Position numbers and translations under genes: made by a program. A model generated the notes under the pieces. That model made no database searches. It saw only the letters and a list, made by a program, of their open reading frames with translations, and had not been told where the DNA came from. DNA of 64,000 nt, taken from assembly GCF_014490485.1 (NCBI RefSeq), contig NZ_JACTVA010000009.1:62001-126000 (forward strand), in the 5' to 3' direction. Source of the DNA: Teichococcus aerophilus (GTDB lineage: Bacteria > Pseudomonadota > Alphaproteobacteria > Acetobacterales > Acetobacteraceae). Positions 1 through 8,415 of the stretch are shown here, piece by piece (position 1 is the stretch's first letter; every line of letters begins with the position of its first letter).

Positions 1-1
1 C

Positions 2-1429
2 AACGTGCGCCTGCTGGCGCCGCGGGAAGAGCAGCAGCCCTATTTCGCCCAGTGGGGCTGGTCCTCCGGCGATGGCCGCACCCGCGTGCCGGATGCCGAT
101 ACGGACTGGACCGCGCAGGGCGGCCCGCTCTCGCCCTCCACGCCCGTCACGCTGTCCTGGGACAACGGCCAGGGCCAGGTGTTCCAGATCGTGCTGACGC
201 TGGACGCCAACTTCATGGTCCAGGCCGATCAGCGCGTGGTGAACAACGGCACCGAGGCCGCATCCGTCCTGCCGTGGGTCCGCATCCGCCGCGAGACGAC
301 GCCGCACGTGGCCGGCTTTTACATCCTGCATGAAGGCTTCGTCGGCGTGCTCGGCGGCCGCTTGCACGAGACGACTTACAAGACCGCCAAGAGCGACGGC
401 GGCGAACGCCGTGGCGTCGCGCTGGAGCAGGAGACCAGCGGTGGCTGGGCCGGCTTCACCGACAAGTACTGGCTGACCGCCATCAACCCCGTGGACCCCG
501 CGCAGCCGATGCGCGCGACGTGGCGCCATGTGGTGGAGGGCGGGCAGGACCGCTGGCAGGTGGATTTCGCCACGCCCGCGCCGCAATCCGTCGCCCCCGG
601 TGCCACCGCGCATGTCGGCACCCGCGTCTTCGCCGGCGCCAAGGAAGTGCGGCTGCTGGATGGCTACCGCGACAATCTGGGCATCACCGATTTCGACAAG
701 GCTGTCGACTTCGGCATGTTCTACTTCCTGACCAAGCCGTTCTTCTACGCGCTGGACTGGCTGTTCCACCACATCGGCAATTTCGGCATTGCCATCCTGA
801 TCTTCACGGTTGCCCTGAAGGCGCTGTTCTTCCCGCTGGCCTCCAAGGCCTACAAGTCCATGGCGCGGATGAAGCTGCTCGCGCCCAAGATGACCGAGAT
901 CAAGGAGCGCTATAAGGACGAGCCGGGCAAGGCCCAGCAGGAGATGATGGCGCTGTACAAGACGGAGAAGGTGAACCCCGCCTCCGGCTGTCTGCCCATC
1001 CTGATCCAGATCCCGGTGTTCTTCGCGCTGTACAAGGTGCTGTTCGTCACCATCGAAATGCGGCACGCGCCGTTCTTCGGCTGGATCCGCGATCTCTCGG
1101 CGCCCGACCCGACCAACCTGTTCACCCTGTTCGGCCTGATCCCGTGGGACGCGCCCGCCATGCTGCACATGCCGGTGTGGGCGATCATCATGGGCCTGAC
1201 GATGTTCTTCCAGCAGAAGCTGAACCCGGCGCCGCCGGACCCGATCCAGGCCAAGATCTTCACCTGGATGCCGGTGATCTTTACCTTCATGCTGGCGAGC
1301 TTCCCGGCCGGGCTGGTGATCTACTGGTCCTGGAACAACCTGCTCTCCATCGGCCAGCAGGCCTATATCAGCCGGCATGAGCTGCAGGCCCGCGCCACGG
1401 CCAAGAAGCTGGCCAAGGTCAAGCGATGA
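2..1429 (+). CDS. yidC: YidC membrane protein insertase, 3' part (5' end outside window)
   Basis: YidC inserts and folds inner-membrane proteins, alone or with SecYEG. The open frame enters from the left edge, so the first transmembrane segment and part of the periplasmic domain are missing. Visible in order are about 225 residues of beta-rich periplasmic domain and then the conserved five-helix core. The core includes the hydrophobic stretch around IGNFGIAILIFTVALKALFF (about residue 257 of the visible part), the basic cytoplasmic hairpin with KAYKSMARMK, the helix around ASGCLPILIQIPVFFALYK, and the last helix with FPAGLVIYWSWNN. It ends in a short Lys-rich tail, KKLAKVKR, as expected for ribosome contact. 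The stop overlaps the start of engB as ATGA, so the two are translationally coupled. The first in-frame GTG in the window is not a real start. Identification is firm. Confidence 0.97.
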   Translation, partial: NVRLLAPREEQQPYFAQWGWSSGDGRTRVPDADTDWTAQGGPLSPSTPVTLSWDNGQGQVFQIVLTLDANFMVQADQRVVNNGTEAASVLPWVRIRRETTPHVAGFYILHEGFVGVLGGRLHETTYKTAKSDGGERRGVALEQETSGGWAGFTDKYWLTAINPVDPAQPMRATWRHVVEGGQDRWQVDFATPAPQSVAPGATAHVGTRVFAGAKEVRLLDGYRDNLGITDFDKAVDFGMFYFLTKPFFYALDWLFHHIGNFGIAILIFTVALKALFFPLASKAYKSMARMKLLAPKMTEIKERYKDEPGKAQQEMMALYKTEKVNPASGCLPILIQIPVFFALYKVLFVTIEMRHAPFFGWIRDLSAPDPTNLFTLFGLIPWDAPAMLHMPVWAIIMGLTMFFQQKLNPAPPDPIQAKIFTWMPVIFTFMLASFPAGLVIYWSWNNLLSIGQQAYISRHELQARATAKKLAKVKR

Positions 1430-2106
1430 CCAGTCTCGCCGACGCACGCGACGACGACGAACGCGCTGCGGCGTTGGAGGAGGGGCGGCTGCTGTTCTGC
1501 CGCCCCTGCAACTTCTTCTACGCCGCCCAGGCGCTGGACCACCTGCCGGACCCCGGCCTGCCGGAAGTGGCGTTCTGCGGCCGCTCCAATGTCGGCAAGT
1601 CGTCCATCACCAACGCACTGACGGGGCAGAACAGCCTTGCGCGCGTCTCCCACACCCCGGGGCGCACCAAGCAGCTGAACTTCTTCAACCTGGGCGACCG
1701 CCTGGTGCTGGTGGACATGCCTGGCTACGGCTACGCCAAGGCGGCCAAGAGCGTGAAGGAAGACTGGCAGGGGTTGATGTTCAACTTCCTCCGCGGTCGT
1801 CCCACGCTGCGGCGGGTCATCCTGCTGCTGGATGCGCGGATCGAGACCAAGGCGTCCGACCACGCCGCCATGAAGCTGCTGACGGAAGCCGCCGTCACCT
1901 TCCAGATCGTGCTGACCAAGGCCGATGACGTGAAGCCGGGCCCCCTGGCGAAGCGGGAAGCCGAAGCGGCGGCGCTGGTGAAGAAGTACACCGCCGCCCA
2001 CCCGATGGTGATCACCACCAGCAGCGAAACGGGCTTCGGCATCCCGGAACTGCGCGCGGAGCTGGCCGCGCTGGCCATCCCGGCGGAGGAAGTGCCGGAA
2101 GGCTGA
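1426..2106 (+). CDS. engB: EngB/YihA ribosome-biogenesis GTPase
   Basis: This is a small GTP-binding protein of the TrmE-Era-EngA-EngB superfamily, needed for large ribosomal subunit assembly. The 226-residue product shows the G1 loop GRSNVGKSS (about residue 52), the switch region with HTPGRTKQLNFF, the G3 motif DMPGYGYA and the G4 motif TKAD. The length is usual for the family with a short acidic N-terminal extension. The start codon lies inside the ATGA overlap with yidC, an order common in alphaproteobacteria. A good intrinsic terminator about 65 bases after the stop ends the unit. Function is assigned from family knowledge; the motifs are seen directly. Confidence 0.96.
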   Translation: MTSLADARDDDERAAALEEGRLLFCRPCNFFYAAQALDHLPDPGLPEVAFCGRSNVGKSSITNALTGQNSLARVSHTPGRTKQLNFFNLGDRLVLVDMPGYGYAKAAKSVKEDWQGLMFNFLRGRPTLRRVILLLDARIETKASDHAAMKLLTEAAVTFQIVLTKADDVKPGPLAKREAEAAALVKKYTAAHPMVITTSSETGFGIPELRAELAALAIPAEEVPEG

Positions 2107-2169
2107 AGGAGAGGGCCGGGGGAAGGAATTCCCTCGGGACCTAATCTTCGTTTTGCAGTGTTTGGTTTG

Positions 2170-2198
2170 GGCGCCCCTGGGATGGGGGCGCCTTTTTT
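2170..2198 (+). terminator. Intrinsic terminator after engB
   Basis: A perfect 8 bp stem, GGCGCCCC pairing with GGGGCGCC, with a loop of about seven bases, is followed directly by six T residues. It ends the yidC-engB transcript. Confidence 0.9.
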
Positions 2199-2421
2199 CT
2201 TGCCCGGCTTTGGACGCGGCGGGACATGGGCCACGGCGGTTTCAGGGTCTGCCCTCGCAGCCCGATGAGTCATTCGCTCCGCCGGCAGGTTGTCCGCACT
2301 GTTCAGTGCAGATCTCAAGCATCGCGCAGCGGCGCAAATCCCGTCGCTACCGGCGCATACCCAAACTCGAAAATAGAGATGCGGCCCGGGGGAACTCGTT
2401 CCCCCGGCCTTCACGCCCGCT
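2199..2421. other. Non-coding spacer between convergent genes
   Basis: With the preceding 63 bases this makes a gap of about 315 bases between engB and the nucleoside hydrolase. Apart from the engB terminator I see no RNA gene, repeat or credible short coding region. Long frames crossing it on either strand are shadows without a recognisable domain. Confidence 0.5.
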
Positions 2422-3366
2422 TCAGTAGGAAGCCAGCCGTTCCCACAGCAAGTCGAAGAACCCCTGGGCATCCAGCTTTGACAGCACCTTGGCGTTGCGC
2501 GGGCGGTCCGTGGTGTTGAAGAAATCGCCCACCGTCTGGCCGTAGCAGAGGCCCTGGGTCAGCTCGACGCTCACATTGGCCTCGCGGAAGCCGAAGAGGT
2601 CCGGCTTCAGCAGGTAGGCGATGACGCAGGGGTCATGCAGCGGCCCGCCGGGCTCGCCGTAGCGGGCGGGGTCGTTGCGGTCATAGAAGGTGATCAGTTC
2701 GGCCGCCAGTTGGGTGATGCGGCCGCCCATGCCGCGCAGGGCGGCGACGCGGGCGGGCGTGGCCAGCGCCTGGAAGGTGACATCCAGCGGCGCCAGCACG
2801 ATCGGTGCGCCGCTGCGGAAGACGATCTCCGCCGCATGCGGGTCCGCCAGCACGTTGAATTCGGCGGTGGGGGTGCGGTTGCCGCCGGCCACGAAGGCCC
2901 CGGCCATGCACACGACCTGGGCGATGCCCCGCACCAGGGAGGGGTCGCGCGCCAGGGCCACCGCCACGTTGGTCAGTGGGCCGAGCGTGCAGAGGGTGAT
3001 CGGCTTGCCGGCAGCGGCGGCGGCCGACAGCTCGGCGGTCAGCACGTCCACCGCATGGCCGGCCGCGAGCGGCACGGTCGCCTCCGGCAGCAGCGTGCCG
3101 CCCAGCCCCCCGGCGCCGCTGTACTTGCCGCGCATCACCGGCCCCAGCAGCGGCCCGACGCAGCCGGCATGCACCGGCACCTCCGTGCGGCCGGAGAGGG
3201 CGACGACGCGCCGGCCGTTATCCAGTGTCCGCTCCCCCGGCACGTTGCCGGCGACGGTGGTGATGGCGCGCACCTCCAGCTCCGGCGAGGCCAGGGCCAG
3301 CAGTAGGGCGATGGCGTCGTCCACCCCGGGGTCGCAGTCGATGATGATGGGCAGCTTGGTGGTCAT
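2422..3366 (-). CDS. Inosine-uridine preferring nucleoside hydrolase
   Basis: This enzyme of the IUNH family cleaves the N-glycosidic bond of ribonucleosides to release base and ribose for salvage. The 314-residue product begins with the calcium-binding signature IIIDCDPGVDDAIALL, the Asp cluster that defines the family. Further family features are CTLGPLTNVAVAL, the segment EFNVLADPHAAEIVF with Asn/Asp ligands, and a C-terminal HDPCVIAYLL with the conserved HD. Substrate range cannot be read from sequence, so RihA, RihB or RihC is not assigned. Its start lies 14 bases after the stop of the substrate-binding protein upstream, so the two are probably co-transcribed. That suggests, but does not prove, that the binding protein delivers a nucleoside or related solute. 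Confidence 0.93.
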   Translation of the reverse strand: MTTKLPIIIDCDPGVDDAIALLLALASPELEVRAITTVAGNVPGERTLDNGRRVVALSGRTEVPVHAGCVGPLLGPVMRGKYSGAGGLGGTLLPEATVPLAAGHAVDVLTAELSAAAAAGKPITLCTLGPLTNVAVALARDPSLVRGIAQVVCMAGAFVAGGNRTPTAEFNVLADPHAAEIVFRSGAPIVLAPLDVTFQALATPARVAALRGMGGRITQLAAELITFYDRNDPARYGEPGGPLHDPCVIAYLLKPDLFGFREANVSVELTQGLCYGQTVGDFFNTTDRPRNAKVLSKLDAQGFFDLLWERLASY

Positions 3367-3380
3367 GGGCAGCGGCCTTC

Positions 3381-4952
3381 TCAGCGGGTGGCGTTGATGG
3401 CGAGGGTCCAGCCATCGGTACGCGGGCGGTAGGTGAAGCCGGGGCGGGTGGCCCAGCTATTGGCGAAGAACAGCACCGGGATGACGCCGTTCTCGCGAAT
3501 GGCCAGCTCGGTCGCCTGGCGCAGCAGGGCCTCGCGCTTCGCATCGTCCACGGTGCGCAGCGCCTCGCCCAGCAGGCGGTCGAACTCCGGGTTGGAATAG
3601 CGGCCGCGATTGCCGGAACCGTCGCCGCGCTCGGCATTGAAGCTGGCCAGCAGCGGGCGGAGGACAGAGGACGCCTCGCCGGTCTCGGCCGCGGCGCCGC
3701 CCATGATCAGGCTGTATTCGCGGTTGCTGGCGCGGGTGAAGTAGATGTTGCCGGGCTGGGCCTCGACCTTGGTGGGGATGCCGGCGCGCGTCCACATCTG
3801 CGCCAGTACCTGGGCCACCTTCTCGTCATTCGGGTAGCGGTCGTTCGGTGCGTGCAGGGTCAGCTGGAAGCCGTTGGGCAGGCCGGCCTCACCCAGCAGG
3901 CGGCGGGCGGCGTTCAGGTCGGCGGCAGGCGCCGCCAGACCGGGGACGTGGCCGAAATAGCCTTCCGGCACCAGCTGGCCGGCGGCGGTGCCTTCGCCAT
4001 CCATCACCCGCGCCACCAGCGCCCGACGGTCGATGGCGAGGGAGAGCGCCTGCCGCACGCGCGCATCGCGCAGCGCATTGGGAATGGCGGCACCGTCCCG
4101 CCCGCGCACGAAGGGCGACTGCTCCCGCTCATGGTCCAGGTGCAGGTACATGACGCGGTTGGAGGCGATGGAGGCCAACTGGACGCGGCTGTCCTTCCGC
4201 AGCCGTTCCACGTCCGTGGTCGGCACGTTCTCGATCACGTCCACATCGTTGGCGAGCAGCGCGGCGACGCGGCCGGGGTTGTTGGGCAGGAAGCGGAAGC
4301 TGACCTTCGCCCAGGTCGCGCCGCTCTGGCCGGGCTGCGCCGCTTCCATCTCCACCCGGTCGCCCGGGGTGTAGGCGGCAAAGCGGTAGGGGCCGGTGCC
4401 GATCATCGCCTTGCCGCTGTTGAAGTCGGCGGTCTCGGCCTGTTCCAGTGTGCGGGGCAGGATGGCGATGCGGCTCAGCGAGTTGGGTAGCAGCGGGAAG
4501 GGCTCTCGCGTGCGGATGCGCAGGGTGCGGGCGTCCACCACCTCCACCGCCGCGATCGCCCGCACGAAGGGCAGGAAGGAGGACGGGCTGTTCCGCACAT
4601 TGGGCACGCGGCGCAGGCTGGCGGCGACGTCCTCCGCCTCCACCGGCGCGCCGTTGTGGAAGCGGGCGTCGGGGCGCAGGGCGAATTCCCAGGTGGTGTC
4701 GTCCACCGCGCGCCAGGCGCTGGCCAGGCCGGCCACCAGCTGCTGCCGGTCATCCTGGTTCACCAGCCCGTCGAACATGTTGCGGGCGAGGGCGCTGTTG
4801 GAGCCGATGACGTGGAAATGCGGGTCCAGCGAGGTGATGTTGGCCCCAAGCCCGACGCGCAGGGTGGAATCCTGCGCCAGTGCCGGCACCGCCGCGAGCG
4901 GCGCGAGCAGGAAAAGGCCGAGGGCGGTTCGCAGACGGGGGCGGGTGGTCAT
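3381..4952 (-). CDS. ABC transporter substrate-binding protein, family 5 (DppA/OppA type)
   Basis: This is a periplasmic solute receptor of the peptide/nickel cluster. The 523-residue product starts with a classical Sec signal, TALGLFLLAPLAAVPALA with the cut before QDSTL, and no lipobox Cys. The mature part shows the family pattern: TSLDPHFHVIGSN near the start, AMIGTGPYRF (about residue 193), and DARVRQALSLAIDR (about residue 300), the hallmark of SBP_bac_5. No permease or ATPase gene is adjacent, so the transporter it serves is elsewhere or it has been separated from it. It is first in a two-gene minus-strand unit with the nucleoside hydrolase. The ligand may be a nucleoside, peptide or other small molecule. 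Confidence 0.92.
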   Translation of the reverse strand: MTTRPRLRTALGLFLLAPLAAVPALAQDSTLRVGLGANITSLDPHFHVIGSNSALARNMFDGLVNQDDRQQLVAGLASAWRAVDDTTWEFALRPDARFHNGAPVEAEDVAASLRRVPNVRNSPSSFLPFVRAIAAVEVVDARTLRIRTREPFPLLPNSLSRIAILPRTLEQAETADFNSGKAMIGTGPYRFAAYTPGDRVEMEAAQPGQSGATWAKVSFRFLPNNPGRVAALLANDVDVIENVPTTDVERLRKDSRVQLASIASNRVMYLHLDHEREQSPFVRGRDGAAIPNALRDARVRQALSLAIDRRALVARVMDGEGTAAGQLVPEGYFGHVPGLAAPAADLNAARRLLGEAGLPNGFQLTLHAPNDRYPNDEKVAQVLAQMWTRAGIPTKVEAQPGNIYFTRASNREYSLIMGGAAAETGEASSVLRPLLASFNAERGDGSGNRGRYSNPEFDRLLGEALRTVDDAKREALLRQATELAIRENGVIPVLFFANSWATRPGFTYRPRTDGWTLAINATR

Positions 4953-5060
4953 GACCGATGTTTCCCAGAATGAGACGTCTTTCCACGGATAGTCCGGGAA
5001 GCGTGATTTGGCATTGCTGTTAAAGGATCATGCCGAAGCCGTCACCCCGGCAGCGCGGCC

Positions 5061-5089
5061 TTGACCCCTTTGCCCTGCGCCCCTAGACG
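5061..5089 (+). promoter_or_regulatory. Candidate sigma-70-type promoter of argB
   Basis: TTGACC, a 17-base spacer and TAGACG lie upstream of argB, placing transcription start about 30 bases before the start codon. A purine-rich ribosome site, GGGAAGGA, follows at proper distance. Assigned by eye only. Confidence 0.55.
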
Positions 5090-5128
5090 CGGCGCGGAGA
5101 CTGACGCCCCTGCCGGGAAGGAACGGCC

Positions 5129-6013
5129 ATGACCGAAGAAGCACGCAGCCAGATGGAACTTCTTGCCGTGGCGCTGCCGTTCCTGAAGCGATACGACGAC
5201 CAGATCATCGTCGTGAAGTATGGCGGCCACGCCATGGGCGAGGAGGAAGCCGCCAACCGCTTCGGCCGCGACATCGCGTTGCTGGAGCAGGTGGGCGTGA
5301 ACCCCGTCGTGGTCCATGGCGGCGGTCCGCAGATCAACGCCATGCTGAAGCGGCTGAACGTCCAGTCGCAGTTCGTCAACGGCCTGCGCGTGACGGACGC
5401 CAATGTGGTGGACGTGGTGGAGATGGTGCTCTCCGGCACCGTTAATAAGCAGGTGGCCGATTGCATCACCCGCGCCGGCGCGCTCGCCGTGGGTATCTCC
5501 GGCAAGGATGGCGGGCTGATCCGCGCCCGGAAGCTGGAGCGCACCTACCGCGACCCCGAGAGCAACATCGAGAAGGTGCTGGACCTCGGCTTCGTGGGTG
5601 AGCCGGACCGCGTGGACCCGCATGTGCTGGAACTGCTGATCGGCGCCGACATCGTGCCGGTGGTGGCACCGGTGGGCGTGGGCGCCGATGGCCAGACCTA
5701 CAACATCAATGCGGATACGGCGGCGGGTGCCATCGCCGGTGCCCTGAACGCGTCCCGCCTGCTGATGCTGACGGATGTGCCTGGCGTGCTGGACGCCGAC
5801 AAGAAGCTGATCCCGGAGATGACGGTAGCCCAGGCCCGCGCCGGCATCGCCGCCGGCTGGATCTCGGGCGGCATGATCCCGAAGATCGAGACCTGCATCT
5901 ACGCGATCGAGCAGGGGGTGAAGGGCGCCGTCATCGTCGATGGCCGCGTGCCGCATGCCGTGCTGATCGAGCTGTTCACCGATGGCGGCGCGGGCACGCT
6001 GATCAGGCCTTGA
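5129..6013 (+). CDS. argB: Acetylglutamate kinase
   Basis: ArgB phosphorylates N-acetylglutamate, the second step of arginine synthesis in the cytoplasm. The 294-residue protein carries the nucleotide-binding glycine-rich motif [10 protein letters not shown] (about residue 28), the substrate loop [13 protein letters not shown], and the C-terminal nucleotide-binding segment [15 protein letters not shown]. It keeps an N-terminal helix of about 25 residues before the core. In this family such a helix is associated with hexameric, arginine-inhibited enzymes, so feedback control is a reasonable inference. ArgB commonly follows engB in alphaproteobacteria; here a minus-strand gene pair separates them. 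The start is supported by a strong ribosome site and a promoter-like sequence. Confidence 0.97.
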   Translation: MTEEARSQMELLAVALPFLKRYDDQIIVVKYGGHAMGEEEAANRFGRDIALLEQVGVNPVVVHGGGPQINAMLKRLNVQSQFVNGLRVTDANVVDVVEMVLSGTVNKQVADCITRAGALAVGISGKDGGLIRARKLERTYRDPESNIEKVLDLGFVGEPDRVDPHVLELLIGADIVPVVAPVGVGADGQTYNINADTAAGAIAGALNASRLLMLTDVPGVLDADKKLIPEMTVAQARAGIAAGWISGGMIPKIETCIYAIEQGVKGAVIVDGRVPHAVLIELFTDGGAGTLIRP

Positions 6014-6016
6014 TAT

Positions 6017-6336
6017 TGCCCTCAGGCGCCGGGCGCCGCCTCCGGCGGCTTGGCTGCGCCGCATAAGCGGCGGGCCGCGTTCGCGGCCTCAGCACGGCGG
6101 GGGCCGTGCTGCGGGTTCGGTGGTGCCTTCAGGCGCCGGGCGCCGCCTCGGGCGGCTTGGCTGCGCCGCATAAGCGGCGGGCCGCGTTCGCGGCCTCAGC
6201 ACGGCGAGGGCCGTGCTGCGGGTTCGGTGGTGCCCTCAGGCGCCGGGCGCCGCCTCCGGCGGCTTGGCTGCGCCGCATAGGCGGCGGGCCGCGTTGGCGG
6301 CCTCAGTACGGTAGGGCCGTGCTGTAGTAGTCGTGG
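6017..6336. repeat. Three tandem 107 bp repeats, each with four hairpins
   Basis: Three head-to-tail copies begin at 6017, 6124 and 6231. Copies 1 and 2 differ at three positions; copy 3 decays after about 90 bases. Each unit holds four palindromes in series, given for copy 1: GCCGCC/GGCGGC (6035-6049), GCCGC/GCGGC (6058-6071), GGCCGC/GCGGCC (6073-6088) and AGCACGGC/GCCGTGCT (6091-6110). Most differences between copies fall in loops. In copy 3 the last stem has two C-to-T changes that leave G-U pairs in RNA and a loop one base shorter. The period is not a multiple of three, so each copy is read in another frame and the repeat is not coding. It fills the 429-base gap between argB and dapD. Confidence 0.9.
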
Positions 6337-6367
6337 CACTCCGGCTGGGGCGGCTTCCCCGCCGTTG

Positions 6368-6396
6368 TTGACAGCGGCCCGGCCCCACCCGATACC
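6368..6396 (+). promoter_or_regulatory. Candidate promoter of dapD
   Basis: A consensus TTGACA is followed by 17 bases and GATACC, directly after the hairpin repeat and about 47 bases before the chosen dapD start. The -35 is perfect and the -10 moderate. Confidence 0.55.
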
Positions 6397-6442
6397 GGCG
6401 CGACCCTTTTTTACCGCTACGCGCCGATCGGGAATGACCTGC

Positions 6443-7279
6443 ATGGACCTCGCCAGCCTTTCCTCCACCATCGAGGGCCTGTGGGCCCGCCGCGCCGAGA
6501 TCTCGCCCGCCACCCAGGGCGCGGAGCGTGAGGCGATCGAGGCGGCGTTGGAGCTGCTGGACTCCGGCAAGGCCCGCGTGGCGGAGCCGGATGGGCAGGG
6601 CGGCTGGAAGGTCAACCAGTGGCTGAAGCAGGCCGTGCTGCTCTCCTTCCGCCTGGAAGACAGCGCGCCGATGGATGTCGGCCTCGGCGCCTATGACAAG
6701 GTGCCGCTGAAGTTCAAGGACTGGGGCGAGAACCGCTTCCGTGAGGCCGGCTTCCGCGCCGTGCCGGGCGCCGTCGTCCGCCGCTCCGCCTTCATCGGCA
6801 AGGGCGTCGTGCTGATGCCCTCCTTCGTCAATCTCGGCGCCTATGTCGATGAGAACACGATGGTGGATACCTGGGCCACGATCGGTTCCTGCGCCCAGAT
6901 CGGCAAGAATTGCCACATCTCCGGCGGCGCCGGCATCGGCGGCGTGTTGGAGCCGCTGCAAGCCAACCCGGTCGTCATCGGCGATAATTGCTTCGTCGGC
7001 GCCCGCTCCGAAGTGGCGGAAGGCGTGATCGTGGGTGAGGGCAGCGTCCTCTCCATGGGCGTGTTCCTCGGCGCTTCCACCAAGATCATCGACCGCGCGA
7101 CGGGCGAAGTGTTCATCGGCAAGGTGCCGCCCTATTCCGTGGTGGTGCCGGGCAGCCTGCCGGGCAAGCCGTTGCCGGACGGCACGCCGGGCCCCAGCCT
7201 GTACTGCGCCGTCATCGTCAAGCGCGTGGACGCGCAGACCCGCAGCAAGACCAGCATCAACGAGCTGCTGCGGGACTGA
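6443..7279 (+). CDS. dapD: 2,3,4,5-tetrahydropyridine-2,6-dicarboxylate N-succinyltransferase
   Basis: DapD transfers succinyl from succinyl-CoA to tetrahydrodipicolinate in the succinylase branch of lysine and meso-diaminopimelate synthesis. The chosen start gives 278 residues, near the family norm. An N-terminal helical domain contains [18 protein letters not shown]. It is followed by the left-handed parallel beta helix built of hexapeptide repeats ([32 protein letters not shown]) and a C-terminal cap with [16 protein letters not shown]. The start is preceded by GGGA at nine bases; an ATG three codons earlier would also be possible. dapE follows after eight bases, forming a lysine/peptidoglycan precursor unit. 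Confidence 0.97.
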   Translation: MDLASLSSTIEGLWARRAEISPATQGAEREAIEAALELLDSGKARVAEPDGQGGWKVNQWLKQAVLLSFRLEDSAPMDVGLGAYDKVPLKFKDWGENRFREAGFRAVPGAVVRRSAFIGKGVVLMPSFVNLGAYVDENTMVDTWATIGSCAQIGKNCHISGGAGIGGVLEPLQANPVVIGDNCFVGARSEVAEGVIVGEGSVLSMGVFLGASTKIIDRATGEVFIGKVPPYSVVVPGSLPGKPLPDGTPGPSLYCAVIVKRVDAQTRSKTSINELLRD

Positions 7280-7287
7280 GCGCCGCC

Positions 7288-8415
7288 ATGGATCCCTTGC
7301 CGCTGCTCCAGAACCTCATCCGCTGCCCCAGCGTGACCCCCGCCGATGCGGGGGCGATGGCGGTGCTGGAGGCGGCATTGGAACCCCTGGGCTTCACCTT
7401 CACCCGGCTGCGCTTCGGCGAGATCGAGAACCTGTTCGCCCGCCGGGGCAGCGAAGGGCCGCATCTCTGCTTCGCCGGCCATACCGACGTGGTGCCGCCA
7501 GGCGACCTCGGCGGCTGGACAGCCGACCCTTTCGGTGCGGACGTGCGCGACGGCGTGGTCTATGGCCGCGGCGCGACGGACATGAAGGGCGGCGTCGCCG
7601 CCTGGATCGCGGCCATCGCCAGCCTGCCGCGGGACCTGCCCGGCAGCCTTTCTTTGCTGATCACCGGCGATGAGGAAGGCCCGGCCACCGATGGCACCGT
7701 AAAGGTGCTGGAGTGGATGCAGGCCAACGGCCAGATCCCCGACATGTGCGTGGTGGGGGAGCCGACCAGCAAGGCCGTGCTGGGCGATACCATCAAGATC
7801 GGCCGGCGCGGCAGCATGAATGTCGCCATCGCCATCCATGGCGTGCAGGGTCACACCGCCTACCCGCAGCGCGCCGATAACCCCATCCACCGCCTGGTGC
7901 GCGTGCTGCATACCCTGACCGCGACGCCGCTGGACCAGGGCAGCGAGTGGTTCGAGGCGACGACGCTGCAGGTCAGCAGCTTCGACGTCGGCAACCCGGC
8001 CACCAACGTCATCCCGCCCGTGGCACGGGCACGGCTGAACATCCGCTTCAACGACCTACATTCCAGCGTCTCGCTCACCCGGCACATCCGCGATGTGCTG
8101 GAGGAAGAGGGCGCACGCTACGAGCTGGATGTCTCCTGCTCCGGCGAGAGTTTCCTGACCCAGCCGGGCGCGTTCGTCGCGGCCCTGCAGGCGGCCACGC
8201 GGCAGGCGGCCGGGGTGGAGCCGAAGCTGGATACCGGCGGCGGCACTTCCGACGCCCGCTTCATTGCCCGCTACTGCCCGGTGGCGGAGCTGGGCGCGGT
8301 CGGCGCCACCATGCACAAATCCGATGAATCGACCCCGGTGGAGGAGCTGCGGGCGCTGTCCCGCCTCTACGCCGCCGTCATTGCCGCGCTGCTGCCGGCC
8401 AGGGCCTTCGCCTGA
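7288..8415 (+). CDS. dapE: Succinyl-diaminopimelate desuccinylase
   Basis: DapE is a di-zinc M20 amidohydrolase that removes succinate from N-succinyl-LL-diaminopimelate, two steps after DapD. The 375-residue product shows the metal and catalytic motifs in order: FAGHTDVVPPG (His ligand and catalytic Asp), YGRGATDMKGG (bridging Asp), TGDEEGPATDGT (catalytic Glu and Glu ligand), and near the C-terminus GATMHKSDE (His ligand). The central dimerisation domain contains GRRGSMNVAIAIHGVQGHTA. It begins eight bases after dapD and ends at a CTGA junction with the next gene. Assignment is firm. Confidence 0.97.
   Translation: MDPLPLLQNLIRCPSVTPADAGAMAVLEAALEPLGFTFTRLRFGEIENLFARRGSEGPHLCFAGHTDVVPPGDLGGWTADPFGADVRDGVVYGRGATDMKGGVAAWIAAIASLPRDLPGSLSLLITGDEEGPATDGTVKVLEWMQANGQIPDMCVVGEPTSKAVLGDTIKIGRRGSMNVAIAIHGVQGHTAYPQRADNPIHRLVRVLHTLTATPLDQGSEWFEATTLQVSSFDVGNPATNVIPPVARARLNIRFNDLHSSVSLTRHIRDVLEEEGARYELDVSCSGESFLTQPGAFVAALQAATRQAAGVEPKLDTGGGTSDARFIARYCPVAELGAVGATMHKSDESTPVEELRALSRLYAAVIAALLPARAFA

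Noticed and set aside
6050-6327. Open frames over the 107 bp repeat encoding similar Ala/Arg/Gly-rich peptides
   Set aside because: The repeat length is not a multiple of three, no ribosome site is seen and variation follows hairpin structure and not codons.
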